Assembly: GCA_905215855.1 (NCBI GenBank)
Contig: CAJMRT010000003.1
Span: 1-64,000, forward strand
Origin: an uncultured bacterium
GTDB taxonomy: Bacteria > Bacillota > Clostridia > Oscillospirales > Acutalibacteraceae
Direction of reading: 5' to 3'
Length of the DNA: 64,000 bases
The notes under the pieces are model-generated. The model did not search any database, was not told the origin of the DNA, and worked only from the letters and a program-made list of their open reading frames with translations. Positions within the stretch are counted from its first letter, which is position 1. Each line of letters begins with the position of its first letter. A program made the translations under genes and the position numbers. Shown here piece after piece: positions 1-7,924 of this stretch.

Positions 1-1616
1 AGGTTTACTTTATATTCTTCAAATTTAAAGCCGTTATCATTTGCATATCTTTGAGCACAAGAATTTATATCGCCAACAATAACAAAATCAGGGAGCTTGT
101 AGTTGCTATTGTTTTTGCCGTAATAACCAAGGCTGTAATCAGAAAGATATGTAACGCTTGCAGGAATTATAATCTTCTTTAAATTCAGGCAATTGTAAAA
201 AACATAGTTGTCAAGCTGCTGAAGTCCGTTGTTCAGCTTTACCGATGACAAATTAGTGCAATCTTCAAACGCAGACTCACAAATATATTTGACATTTGCA
301 GGAATTTCAATGCTTTTAAGTGAACTGCAGCCTAAAAAAGCGTATCTTTCAATCGTTGTAGTATTTTTACCTATTTTGACATTCTGCAAAGCGGTACAAT
401 TCAAAAAACTGCCTAATCCTATCTCAGTAATATTATCAGGCAAGTCAATGCTTTCAAGACTGTTGCAATCTGAAAAAGCACCTGAACTTATATATTTTAA
501 CTTTTCAGAAAGGGTCACATTTTTTAATCCTGTACAACCTGCAAAGGCATTTTCTCCCAAAGAAGAAACACTTGAGGGCAGTTCTGCTTTTTCAATAGAA
601 GTACAATTACTAAACGCACTTTCACCTATGGTGTTAAGTAAATTATTAAATGTTACATTCTTTACAGAAGTACAATTTTCAAACGCATTTGAACCGATTT
701 CTCTAAGATTGTCATTAAAATTCAGACTTTCAATTGACGAACAGCCTTTAAATGCTGACGGAGAAATTGTGTTAAGATTCTTTGAAAAAGTCACACTTTT
801 AAGGTTAAAGCAATTTTCAAATGCAGATTTTCCGACAGACATCATACTGTCGGGCAAAGTAATATTCTTTAAGCTTGTACAGTTTTTAAAGCAACTGTCA
901 GGAAGAACCATTAAACCGTTTTCAAAGGTTACATTTTCAAGGTTGTCATATCTAGAAAAAGCACCATCGGGCAATGAATCAACAGTTGACTCAATAACAA
1001 TATTTGTCAATGAAGGTAGATATAGGCAATCTGATATTGATTCAATATTTTTGGCTTTAAAATAGACTGTTTTAAGATTTGTACAACCCTCAAATGGATA
1101 TTCATAATTACCATCCATACAATACCGCACATACCCAAAGTACTCAATTTGTTCAGGAATTGTTATATATTCAAGGCTTTTACAATTTTTAAACATCTGA
1201 CTTGAAATATAAGTTATTCCCTTTCCCAAATCAACATCAACAAGTGAGATACAGTCCGAGAAAAGTTGGCTCGGAATTTTTTTAACTGTATCAGGAATTA
1301 TAATTCCTTTTAGCTTTCTATTATTATAGATACCGCTTACATCAGAAAATGTTTTGGTACGGTAATCATAACCCAATGAAGTTACCTTGTACCCATTTAC
1401 CATGGACGGAATTTCAACATATTCGCTGTCACCTTTGTATTTAGTAACATTTGCGGTCATATCACTGCTGTTATAACTAAATTTAAAATTATTCGGATCT
1501 GAATCGTATGTTGCGGCACTTGCCGTAACGGGTACGCAGAGAGCTGCTGAAATTACTATCAGTACAGAGAGAATAACAGACAGACTGTTTTTTAACTTAA
1601 TTTTACATTTTAACAT
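1..1616 (-). CDS. BspA-like leucine-rich repeat surface protein (partial, 3' end outside window)
   Basis: The reading frame starts at an ATG at 1616 behind an AGGAGG site and stays open to the window edge, giving about 538 visible residues. Residues 1-35 form a signal peptide (KKLNS-type basic start, then VILSVLIVISAALCVP and an Ala-Ser-Ala cleavage region). The rest is built of LRR_5 (BspA/Treponema) repeats of roughly 23 residues with the recurring pattern of an aliphatic-Pro-x-x-x start, an ISxxAFxxCxxL core and so on. The last visible stretch (YANDNGFKFEEYKVN) is the usual end of such a repeat array, so a different C-terminal domain may follow outside. Members of this family are secreted or surface proteins in binding roles; the ligand cannot be told here. 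Two shorter relatives lie at 16408 and 19142, but those are membrane-anchored and compositionally different. A good promoter lies upstream at 1704-1732. Confidence 0.85.
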   Translation of the reverse strand, partial: MLKCKIKLKNSLSVILSVLIVISAALCVPVTASAATYDSDPNNFKFSYNSSDMTANVTKYKGDSEYVEIPSMVNGYKVTSLGYDYRTKTFSDVSGIYNNRKLKGIIIPDTVKKIPSQLFSDCISLVDVDLGKGITYISSQMFKNCKSLEYITIPEQIEYFGYVRYCMDGNYEYPFEGCTNLKTVYFKAKNIESISDCLYLPSLTNIVIESTVDSLPDGAFSRYDNLENVTFENGLMVLPDSCFKNCTSLKNITLPDSMMSVGKSAFENCFNLKSVTFSKNLNTISPSAFKGCSSIESLNFNDNLREIGSNAFENCTSVKNVTFNNLLNTIGESAFSNCTSIEKAELPSSVSSLGENAFAGCTGLKNVTLSEKLKYISSGAFSDCNSLESIDLPDNITEIGLGSFLNCTALQNVKIGKNTTTIERYAFLGCSSLKSIEIPANVKYICESAFEDCTNLSSVKLNNGLQQLDNYVFYNCLNLKKIIIPASVTYLSDYSLGYYGKNNSNYKLPDFVIVGDINSCAQRYANDNGFKFEEYKVN

Positions 1617-1703
1617 AGCTTTTCCTCCTAAAAATTTTATTTATTACAGACAGCAACACTGCGATCTGTCAAAGTTCATAAAAAATTTATCTGTTGTAAA
1701 ATA

Positions 1704-1732
1704 AGTTTAGCACAAATAATGCTACAAGTCAA
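1704..1732 (-). promoter_or_regulatory. Promoter of the BspA-like gene
   Basis: Minus-strand -35 TTGACT (1732-1727), 17-base spacer and -10 TAAACT (1709-1704), leaving a leader of about 80 bases before the ATG at 1616. Confidence 0.65.
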
Positions 1733-1812
1733 TAATAAATGCTTACAGTAAATTTATTTTTTTGTTCAAAAAGTTTAAAATAAATTATATATAGCATTCT
1801 GAGGTTTTACTT

Positions 1813-2148
1813 ATGAACAAAAATATTGATTATACGGCTCTCGGCAAAAGGATAAAAAATAAGCGGATTGAAAAGGGTCTGACGCAGGAACAGCTCGGCG
1901 AATTGTGCGAACTTTCTGCGGCACACATCGGTCACATTGAGCGTGGAACAAGAATACTTTCCGTTGATGTTCTTTTCCGCATTTCTCAGGCACTTGACAC
2001 AAGCATTGACTGGCTTGTATTTGATTCGGTCGAAAACAAACATATGCTTAACGAAATTAACAGCGTGCTTAAAGACACCGACAAAACCAAAGTAACCACA
2101 TTTCTAAACACGGTAAGAGTTCTTGCCGATAACATTGACAAGTTGTAA
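1813..2148 (+). CDS. XRE-family HTH transcriptional regulator
   Basis: A 111-residue protein with a classical Cro/C1-type helix-turn-helix at about residues 9-65: LGKRIKNKRIEKGLTQEQL, then the recognition-helix region LSAAHIGHIERGTR. This is the single-domain form; the remaining 45 residues are polar and probably helical, with no ligand or peptidase domain visible. The ATG follows a GAGG site with 8 bases of spacing. A possible promoter, TTGTTC with TTATAT 17 bases on, sits between it and the divergent BspA-like gene. The gene ends in a strong terminator at 2177-2227, so it is its own unit. Targets are unknown; autoregulation and control of the divergent surface protein are only guesses. Confidence 0.88.
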   Translation: MNKNIDYTALGKRIKNKRIEKGLTQEQLGELCELSAAHIGHIERGTRILSVDVLFRISQALDTSIDWLVFDSVENKHMLNEINSVLKDTDKTKVTTFLNTVRVLADNIDKL

Positions 2149-2176
2149 ACAATTTGTTAAAAATCCACAAAATAAT

Positions 2177-2227
2177 TACCGTCCTTGATTAAACTCTAAT
2201 TAAAGTATAATCAAAGACGGTATTTTT
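2177..2227 (+). terminator. Intrinsic terminator of the XRE gene
   Basis: TACCGTC-CTTGATTA (2177-2191) pairs with TAATCAAAGACGGTA (2208-2222) and is followed by a T run. A second short palindrome (CTGTGCTG/CAGCACAG, 2232-2248) with TTTTATT follows. Confidence 0.75.
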
Positions 2228-2259
2228 GTCCTGTGCTGTCAGCACAGTTTTATTCTGTT

Positions 2260-2964
2260 TTAAAGATTTCTTTTCAGTTCTTTCACATTTTGATAGCGGT
2301 TGTCGGGAATTGTCTGGGTGCATTTTACAATCACCCTTTTTAGTCTGCCCCTGCAAAGCCGTATTTCAGGTGGCTGACCTGTGAGCATAACATTCATCAA
2401 AACACCTATTGCGTAAATGTCAGTCCGTTCATCGGTTTGATTTATTCCGTACTGTTCGGGTGCGGCATATCCCATTGTGCCAATAGCCTGTGTGTCTTTC
2501 GACTGATAGGGCTTGTACAGCCTTGCCGCATCAAAATCAATCAGCTTTACATTACCGTTGCTGTCAATCATCACATTTTCAGGCTTAATATCCTTGTGTA
2601 TAATTTGGTGCGAATGTAACAAATCAAGTGCGTCACAAAGAGATGAAATAACTTTTCTCACACCTGACGGAGAATACAATCCCGTTTGCAGATAATCTGC
2701 AACGGTCTGACCGTCAACATATTCTTCAAGAACGGTGACTCCCGTTTCGGTTTTGACAACATCGTAAACATTTGCAATATTTGGGTGTGAAAGCGTCCTG
2801 AGGGCAAAGTAAACCTCTCCCGAACCTTTTAATGTGCGTTTTACAATCTGTTTGCCGAGTTCCTTATGCCTGAAAACACAGATTTTCGTTTTATCTGTTC
2901 GTTTAAGCAATCGCACAAACTGATATTGTTCATTAATCACCGTATCAATCCAATTATTTCCCAT
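2260..2964 (-). CDS. Minimal Ser/Thr protein kinase (Hanks type)
   Basis: A 234-residue protein that is almost only a kinase domain. Visible motifs are the catalytic loop IIHKDIKPENVM (HRD replaced by HKD, common in bacteria), the metal-binding IDFDAA (DFG replaced by DFD), the activation-segment end GTMGYAAPEQYG (APE) and DERTDIYAIGVLM of subdomain IX. The glycine-rich loop is weak, and the usual VAIK lysine is probably the K of QIVKRTL. There is no transmembrane segment and no PASTA domain, so it is not the cell-wall-sensing PrkC type; it should be a soluble cytoplasmic kinase. The C-terminal lobe ends early (DNRYQNVKELKRNL), shorter than usual. No phosphatase or FHA gene is near. The ATG follows GAGGAATTGTT. 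Substrate unknown. Confidence 0.85.
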   Translation of the reverse strand: MGNNWIDTVINEQYQFVRLLKRTDKTKICVFRHKELGKQIVKRTLKGSGEVYFALRTLSHPNIANVYDVVKTETGVTVLEEYVDGQTVADYLQTGLYSPSGVRKVISSLCDALDLLHSHQIIHKDIKPENVMIDSNGNVKLIDFDAARLYKPYQSKDTQAIGTMGYAAPEQYGINQTDERTDIYAIGVLMNVMLTGQPPEIRLCRGRLKRVIVKCTQTIPDNRYQNVKELKRNL

Positions 2965-3017
2965 AACAATTCCTCACAATATTGACAGGCACATAACAAA
3001 AATATTAGTATAATTAT

Positions 3018-3136
3018 ACTTGCCGTGCTTCCCATCGAGAATTTTGCAGAGCAAAATTTGAGGGGAATATAAATTGATATAATAAGCACTTTGCAAAATT
3101 ATAAGTCTAATCGTACTTGCCGTGCTTATTATATCA
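3018..3136. repeat. Repeat-rich intergenic block (direct plus inverted repeats)
   Basis: A 13-base direct repeat ACTTGCCGTGCTT occurs at 3018-3030 and 3115-3127. A perfect 15-base inverted repeat, TGATATAATAAGCAC at 3075-3089 against GTGCTTATTATATCA at 3122-3136, encloses 32 bases. Another small inverted repeat (ATTTTGC-AGA-GCAAAAT) lies in between. The block could be a decayed small mobile repeat or a regulatory region for the two flanking genes. Confidence 0.6.
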
Positions 3137-3145
3137 TGTTAAAAT
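3117..3145 (+). promoter_or_regulatory. Possible promoter of the 3190 regulator
   Basis: TTGCCG (3117-3122), 17-base spacer, TAAAAT (3140-3145). The -35 lies inside the direct repeat and the spacer overlaps the inverted repeat, so the repeat may act as an operator. Confidence 0.45.
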
Positions 3146-3189
3146 AGTTTTGGAAACTTACAAAACTTTAATTCAGGGAGTTTTTGATT

Positions 3190-3618
3190 ATGATACGCAA
3201 AACCACAACTCAGCTTTTAAAAGAACTTGAAAATTTCAACACATTTGAAGAATACGAAAACGCAAACAAGGATTCAATGATAAGCAAAAATCTCTCGGAA
3301 TACCTTACCGACCTTTTGAGCGAAAGAAACCTCACAAAGGCGGAAGTCATTCGTAAAGCCGAACTCAGCGACGGCTATGCCTATCAGATTTTTTCAGGCT
3401 TGAAAACTGCCCCGAAAAGAGATAAACTAATTTGCCTTTCAATAGGAATGGGTCTGTCGGTAAATGAAACCAACAGCGTCCTTAAAATTGCAGGGCTCTC
3501 ACCTCTCTACCCCAAAATTAAGCGTGACAGCATTATAATCATAAATATGAATAACAACAAAAGCGTTGTAAAAATCAACGAGGCTCTCTATAACGAGGGC
3601 GAAGATACTTTGAATTAA
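3190..3618 (+). CDS. Small HTH-type regulator-like protein
   Basis: A 142-residue protein, counted from the ATG at 3190, which sits 9 bases after GGGAG; an in-frame TTG at 3184 is too close to that site. Residues about 35-95 look like an XRE-type helix-turn-helix: LSEYLTDLLSERNLTKAEVI, then AELSDGYAYQIFSGLK and RDKLICLSIGMGLSVNETN. The N-terminal 30 residues (RKTTTQLLKELENFNTFEEY) are helical and typical of a group of small regulators often linked to kinase or phage-type loci. The tail, rich in Ile and Asn, has no known motif. It lies 19 bases upstream of the next gene and is probably co-transcribed with it. It faces away from the kinase gene at 2260; a functional link to that kinase is only inferred from position. 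Confidence 0.7.
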   Translation: MIRKTTTQLLKELENFNTFEEYENANKDSMISKNLSEYLTDLLSERNLTKAEVIRKAELSDGYAYQIFSGLKTAPKRDKLICLSIGMGLSVNETNSVLKIAGLSPLYPKIKRDSIIIINMNNNKSVVKINEALYNEGEDTLN

Positions 3619-3637
3619 CAATAGGAAGTCAGTTGAT

Positions 3638-4228
3638 ATGGCAAGAGTTTATACATTTAAAATCATTTATATGGGTTGCGAAAACAAAATCTGGCGTGAT
3701 ATTCAGATTTCTTCAAATTCGACAATGGCTGTGTTGGGCTATGCCGTGCTTTCGTCATTCAGCACCTGCGCCTACCATCTGTTCTATATGGAATACAAAG
3801 GTACAAATTACGAGTTAAATGACGAAGAGTTTCAAACAAAGCCAAAGCTTATGGCAGAAACAAAACTCGGCAATTTAAAACTTGAAATTGGCGATAAAAT
3901 TCATATGATTTATGATTTTGGCGAGGAACAGGAGTTTGAAATAACCTTGCTTTCTGATGAAGAAATGTCAAGAGGCAGCGGACGAACCTATCCAAAAGTT
4001 TCTGACGGAGCAGGCAGAGGAATTATTGACGATATGTCGGCAGAAGATTTGCTTGACCTCATCAAAAAAATCGACAAAACCGGCAAAAGCGACTTCATCT
4101 ACGCCCATAAAGGAGAACATCTCCCGTGGGATTACCACAACTATCAAATCGACATTGACAATTGCCTCCTCAAAGGCGAAATAGCCAAAATCAAATCCGC
4201 CTACGAAAACCCTGTTGAGGATTTTTGA
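3638..4228 (+). CDS. Plasmid pRiA4b ORF-3-like family protein
   Basis: A 196-residue protein of the PRiA4_ORF3 family (also annotated as IS1096 TnpR-like). The start MARVYTFKIIYMGCENKIWRDI, the DKIHMIYDFGEEQEFEITL stretch in the middle and the acidic C-terminal half with GEHLPWDYHNY are characteristic. Despite the TnpR-like label, no resolvase catalytic serine or DNA-inversion motif is present and no transposase is near, so the name should not be read as a recombinase. Function of the family is unknown. The ATG follows AGGAAG. The gene ends at the shared bidirectional terminator at 4297-4337. Confidence 0.72.
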   Translation: MARVYTFKIIYMGCENKIWRDIQISSNSTMAVLGYAVLSSFSTCAYHLFYMEYKGTNYELNDEEFQTKPKLMAETKLGNLKLEIGDKIHMIYDFGEEQEFEITLLSDEEMSRGSGRTYPKVSDGAGRGIIDDMSAEDLLDLIKKIDKTGKSDFIYAHKGEHLPWDYHNYQIDIDNCLLKGEIAKIKSAYENPVEDF

Positions 4229-4296
4229 AGTGCAGTAAAATAATACCAAATTAAAATATGATAAATTCAGTAATCAGAACTTTCATATAAAGCAAA

Positions 4297-4337
4297 AGCC
4301 GACTGTTGGATAGATAACAGTCGGCTAAATTTTTTTA
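4297..4337. terminator. Bidirectional terminator between convergent genes
   Basis: AGCCGACTGTT (4297-4307) pairs perfectly with AACAGTCGGCT (4316-4326), followed by AAATTTTTTT on the plus strand and TTTTGCTTT on the minus strand. It serves the 3638 gene and hicB. Confidence 0.8.
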
Positions 4338-4745
4338 TTATTCGGCAAGGTGAAGTTGTTCTATTAAGGCTTTTTGCAACACTTGAGAAAAGTTTACGCC
4401 CTCTTTTACTGCCAAATCATTAAGCCACAAAGGAATTGTGAGCGTTTTCTGTACTTCAAAATGCTTTTTTGCGTATTCGTCAACATCAACAGTAACCATA
4501 TTGACAAATGCCGTTTCATATTCATCATATTCCGCATCAATATCAATATCTTCCATTTTAGGCGGTTTGGGAACTTCTTCATTTTCAATTTTAGCGTCAT
4601 ACAAATATCCGGCAAGGCAATCAACAGCCATTTCCATAGCTTCATCAATTGTATCACCGCAGGTTGCAATTCCGAGAACAGGAAAAATCACGGAATAATT
4701 GCCCTCTTTTTCTTTATAAAAACATGCAGGATAAATAGATAACAT
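4338..4745 (-). CDS. hicB: HicB-family antitoxin (orphan)
   Basis: A 135-residue HicB protein. Residues 1-60 are the partial-RNase-H-fold HicB domain (YPACFYKEKEGNYSVIFP, then GIATCGDTIDEAMEMAVDCL). Residues 60-95 form an acidic linker. The C-terminal 40 residues (TLTIPLWLNDLAVKEGVNFS, then QVLQKALIEQL) are a ribbon-helix-helix DNA-binding domain of the antitoxin type. HicB normally neutralises the small RNase toxin HicA, encoded next to it. No HicA-like frame is present on either side: upstream is a terminator and then glyA, downstream the terminator and the 3638 gene. The ATG follows AAAGGGAATCTGT. Possibly a solitary regulator or the remnant of a toxin-antitoxin pair. Confidence 0.85.
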   Translation of the reverse strand: MLSIYPACFYKEKEGNYSVIFPVLGIATCGDTIDEAMEMAVDCLAGYLYDAKIENEEVPKPPKMEDIDIDAEYDEYETAFVNMVTVDVDEYAKKHFEVQKTLTIPLWLNDLAVKEGVNFSQVLQKALIEQLHLAE

Positions 4746-4866
4746 ACAGATTCCCTTTCAAATTGCCTAATATCATTCTTATAGCCACTTCATAACTTCA
4801 TTATACTTAAAAATATGTACCTAATCAATGTATGTTAGTCATTTTTTATTACCATTAATAGTAAAG

Positions 4867-4902
4867 CAGTCGGTTGGCAATATATCAACCGACTGACTTT
4901 TT
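4867..4902. terminator. Terminator downstream of glyA
   Basis: CAGTCGGTTG (4867-4876) pairs with CAACCGACTG (4886-4895). The better T run is on the plus strand, but its position right after glyA on the minus strand fits glyA termination. Confidence 0.6.
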
Positions 4903-4916
4903 AACTAAATAATTTA

Positions 4917-6173
4917 TTATTCGTAGAGCGGATATTTTTTGCAGATTTCTTCAACGCCTGCTCTAACCTTTTCCTTGCTGTTCTCATAGTCGTTAAGAAC
5001 GAGGGTGATGTACTCGGCAATCTTGTCCATATCTTCCTCGTTAAGACCTCTTGTTGTAACAGCGGCAGTACCGATTCTTACACCGCTTGTTACGAACGGT
5101 GAACGAGGTTCGCCCGGAATTGTGTTCTTATTTACTGTGATGTAGCAATCGTCAAGACGAGCCTCAAGCTCCTTGCCGGTTACATCTGTATCACGGAGAT
5201 CCATAAGAAGAACATGGTTGTCCGTACCGCCTGAAACAAGCTTGTTGCCTCTCTTGAGAAGTCCGTCTGCAAGAGCCTTACAGTTAGAAACAATCTTTTT
5301 GCCGTACTCCTTAAACTCAGGCTTTAATGCCTCGCCGAAGCAAACAGCCTTTGCGGCGATGATGTGCATAAGAGGACCACCCTGTGTACCGGGGAAGATA
5401 GCCTTGTCAATCTGCTTTGCAAATTCTTCACGGCAGAGGATAAGACCGCCACGAGGACCACGGAGAGTTTTGTGTGTTGTTGTTGTAACGAACTCACAAT
5501 ACGGAACAGGGTTCGGATGAACGCCTGCGGCAACAAGACCTGCGATGTGAGCCATATCAACCATAAGATATGCGCCTACTGCATCGGCAATCTCACGGAG
5601 CTTTGCAAAATCAATGATTCTTGGGTATGCAGACGCACCTGCAACAATCATCTTAGGCTTGCATTCCTTTGCAATTTCAAGAACCTTATCATAATCAATT
5701 CTGTGCGTTTCGGGATCAACACCGTATGGAACAAAGTTGAAGTATTTACCTGAAATATTAACAGGTGAACCGTGTGTAAGGTGACCGCCTTCGTTAAGGT
5801 TCATACCCATTACCGTATCACCGGGATTAAGCATTGCAAAATATACCGCTGTGTTAGCCTGAGCGCCTGAATGAGGCTGAACATTTGCGTGTTCGGCACC
5901 GAAAAGCTCACACGCACGCTGACGGGCAATTTCTTCAACTACATCAACGCACTGACAACCGCCGTAGTATCTCTTTCCCGGATAACCCTCGGCATATTTG
6001 TTTGTGAGCAAGCTGCCCATTGCAGCCATAACTGCCGGAGAAACGATGTTTTCACTTGCGATAAGTTCAAGGTTTCTGCGCTGTCTTTTAAGCTCGTCTG
6101 TCATTGCGTTACCGATTGCGGGATCGTACTCGTTGAGGTAATCAAGAGTAGCGATATTTGTTTTTTCACTCAT
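4917..6173 (-). CDS. glyA: Serine hydroxymethyltransferase
   Basis: A 418-residue, full-length PLP enzyme that interconverts serine and tetrahydrofolate with glycine and 5,10-methylenetetrahydrofolate in the cytoplasm. Family hallmarks are LIASENIVSPAV near the N terminus, TNKYAEGYPGKRYYGGC, PHSGAQANTAVYFA, the active-site stretch VTTTTHKTLRGPRGG with the Schiff-base lysine near residue 233, and SGVRIGTAAVTTRG close to the end. The ATG follows AAGGGGAATGTAACA. dusB ends 58 bases upstream, so read-through from that gene is possible. It supplies the one-carbon units that the metF-metH operon at 59082-62975 uses. All expected active-site motifs are intact. Confidence 0.98.
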   Translation of the reverse strand: MSEKTNIATLDYLNEYDPAIGNAMTDELKRQRRNLELIASENIVSPAVMAAMGSLLTNKYAEGYPGKRYYGGCQCVDVVEEIARQRACELFGAEHANVQPHSGAQANTAVYFAMLNPGDTVMGMNLNEGGHLTHGSPVNISGKYFNFVPYGVDPETHRIDYDKVLEIAKECKPKMIVAGASAYPRIIDFAKLREIADAVGAYLMVDMAHIAGLVAAGVHPNPVPYCEFVTTTTHKTLRGPRGGLILCREEFAKQIDKAIFPGTQGGPLMHIIAAKAVCFGEALKPEFKEYGKKIVSNCKALADGLLKRGNKLVSGGTDNHVLLMDLRDTDVTGKELEARLDDCYITVNKNTIPGEPRSPFVTSGVRIGTAAVTTRGLNEEDMDKIAEYITLVLNDYENSKEKVRAGVEEICKKYPLYE

Positions 6174-6231
6174 TGTTACATTCCCCTTATATTTTTATTT
6201 TAGAATACTGTGTATCCTGTTTGAATTTATG

Positions 6232-7218
6232 TCATTGCAGCGAAAGGGCTTTTTGCCTTAATTCGTACAAATCATCAAGCGTTTTAATTTTTCCTGCCTC
6301 ATTTCGCAAAGCTGCCGCACCCTTTATGCCTTTGAAATAGCCGACTACAAGTTTTCTTGCCTGAAGCATTGCCATATGCTCACCCTTGTATTCAACCATT
6401 TTGCCGATATGTTCAATCATTACACCGAGCCTTTCTTCAAGGTCGGGAGTGTGGATTTTAATATTCGGGTTTTCAAGGTATGCGTTAATCTGCGAGAAAA
6501 TCCACGGATTTCCGAGCGTTGCCCTGCCGATCATAACAAGGTCACAGCCCGTGATGTCCATAACCTCCTTTGCCTTTTCGGCACTGTCGATGTCGCCGTT
6601 TGCGATTACGGGAACGCTGACGGATTCTCTTACAGCCTTTATGATATCGTAATCAACGGGAGGCTTGTAATACTGCTGTCTTGTTCTGCCGTGAACGGTG
6701 ATTGCCGCCGCACCTGCCGATTCGCAGATTTTTGCAACTTCAACGGCATTTACGCTGTCATCATCCCAACCCTTGCGGATTTTTACGGTTACGGGTATGT
6801 CGGTAACGGCTGTCACAGCCTTGACAATTTCTCCGCAAAGCCGAGGATTTTTCATCAATGCACTTCCGCTGCCGTTTGAGCTTATCTTGGGAGCAGGGCA
6901 TCCCATATTGATATCAATTATATCGGGTTTGTTTTCAAGTGCGTGCTTTGCGGCATCAGCCATACATTTCGGATCATCACCGAAAATCTGAATTCCGCAA
7001 GGACGCTCCAAGTCTGAAATTTCCATCAGTTCTTCGCTCTTTTTACTGTTGAAAGAAAGTGCCTTTGAACTGACCATTTCGCTTACGCAGTATGCCGCAC
7101 CGAATCTTACGCAAAGTTCACGGTAGGCTCTGTCGCTTACTCCCGCCATGGGTGCGAGAACTGCGTGGGATTTCAGCGGAACACCGCCGATGTTAAGATT
7201 ATCCATATTTTTACACAT
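6232..7218 (-). CDS. dusB: tRNA-dihydrouridine synthase
   Basis: A 328-residue FMN enzyme that reduces uridine in the D-loop of tRNA. Motifs include the FMN-binding start LAPMAGVSDRAYRELC, SEMVSSKAL, the core DINMGCPAPKI with its catalytic Cys, VTVKIRKGWDDD, ITVHGRTRQQYY, PVIANGDI and MIGRATLGNPWIF. Length and motif order fit the DusB/Dus family of Firmicutes; the exact uridine specificity cannot be read from the sequence. An alternative ATG at 7206 is possible because the start at 7218 is only weakly preceded by AAGG. It begins 9 bases after the stop of the preceding anchored-protein gene and is probably co-transcribed with it. Confidence 0.95.
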   Translation of the reverse strand: MCKNMDNLNIGGVPLKSHAVLAPMAGVSDRAYRELCVRFGAAYCVSEMVSSKALSFNSKKSEELMEISDLERPCGIQIFGDDPKCMADAAKHALENKPDIIDINMGCPAPKISSNGSGSALMKNPRLCGEIVKAVTAVTDIPVTVKIRKGWDDDSVNAVEVAKICESAGAAAITVHGRTRQQYYKPPVDYDIIKAVRESVSVPVIANGDIDSAEKAKEVMDITGCDLVMIGRATLGNPWIFSQINAYLENPNIKIHTPDLEERLGVMIEHIGKMVEYKGEHMAMLQARKLVVGYFKGIKGAAALRNEAGKIKTLDDLYELRQKALSLQ

Positions 7219-7227
7219 TTAATGCTG

Positions 7228-7749
7228 TTACCTTATTCTTTTTCTTGCACCGACTTTTGTGCTGATCATTACAACCGCAATTGCAACTACTCCAAGACCT
7301 ACGCAAATCCATGAAACGATTCCCGCCGTGTAGCTTGTGGAATACTTTTTTTCGCTGACCGTTTTTGCGATTGTCGGCGCTTGAAATTCCGTTGAATCGG
7401 GTGCCTGAGTTTCAACATACTGATTCTGATACTGCGTTTCTTCCTGCTGAGGAGCTTCTGTTGTTTCAGGGTGAACATATTCAGTTGCAGGCTCTTCCGT
7501 TACGGGTGCAACATACTCGGTTGTAGGTTCTTCGGTGTAAACAGGCTCGGTATAAACCGGTTCTGTGTATTGCGGTTCGGTTTCATCGGGAACATACTCC
7601 GTCACAACAGGATCGGGCTGAGGATCGGGAGTTTGCGGATCGTCCTCTCCAACCGCAAAGGCAGTTATTGAACAAACCGACAATGCAAGAACCGCAAGTA
7701 CGGTCGGAAGTATTCTTTTTCTTAAAATTTTCTTAAAATCTGACTTCAT
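7228..7749 (-). CDS. Secreted, C-terminally anchored Pro/Thr/Glu-rich protein
   Basis: A 173-residue protein counted from the ATG at 7749, which precedes a clear signal peptide (KKILRKRILPTVLAVLALSV to about residue 32). An in-frame GTG at 7779 would add ten residues. The mature part is a low-complexity acidic and proline-rich stalk with repeats such as TEPVYTEPVYTEEP and PATEYV, then a short TAGIVSWICVGLGVVAIAVVMI membrane segment and a basic tail KVGARKRIR. No LPXTG motif is visible before the helix, so it is probably held by the helix alone. It resembles stalk segments of surface proteins without the head domain. It lies 9 bases upstream of dusB. Role unknown. Confidence 0.75.
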   Translation of the reverse strand: MKSDFKKILRKRILPTVLAVLALSVCSITAFAVGEDDPQTPDPQPDPVVTEYVPDETEPQYTEPVYTEPVYTEEPTTEYVAPVTEEPATEYVHPETTEAPQQEETQYQNQYVETQAPDSTEFQAPTIAKTVSEKKYSTSYTAGIVSWICVGLGVVAIAVVMISTKVGARKRIR

Positions 7750-7873
7750 ATTTAATACCCCGTTCATTCTGCGTGGCACATATTTTCATATACATACTAC
7801 GATTATAGCAAAAGCAGGCGTTCATTGCAAGATTTCAGACAACTTTTCTGCACACAATTAATGCCCAAACAAC

Positions 7874-7911
7874 AAAAAATCGGAAAACCGATTGTAAAAC
7901 CGATTTTCCGA
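7874..7911 (-). terminator. Terminator of the YjbR-like gene
   Basis: On the minus strand TCGGAAAATCGGTT pairs with AATCGGTTTTCCGA with two mismatches and is followed by a TTTTTT run. Confidence 0.6.
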
Positions 7912-7924
7912 CTTGATTATTATG

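Noticed and set aside
229..1065. Plus-strand open frame of 278 codons
   Set aside because: It is antisense to the BspA-like repeat gene on the minus strand; its repeats mirror the leucine-rich repeats and it has no ribosome binding site.
3638..4228. Transposon resolvase (from the common TnpR-like label)
   Set aside because: No resolvase catalytic residues, no transposase or terminal repeats in the neighbourhood.
5364..5753. Plus-strand open frame inside glyA
   Set aside because: Shadow of glyA on the opposite strand, Cys/Asn-rich nonsense composition.
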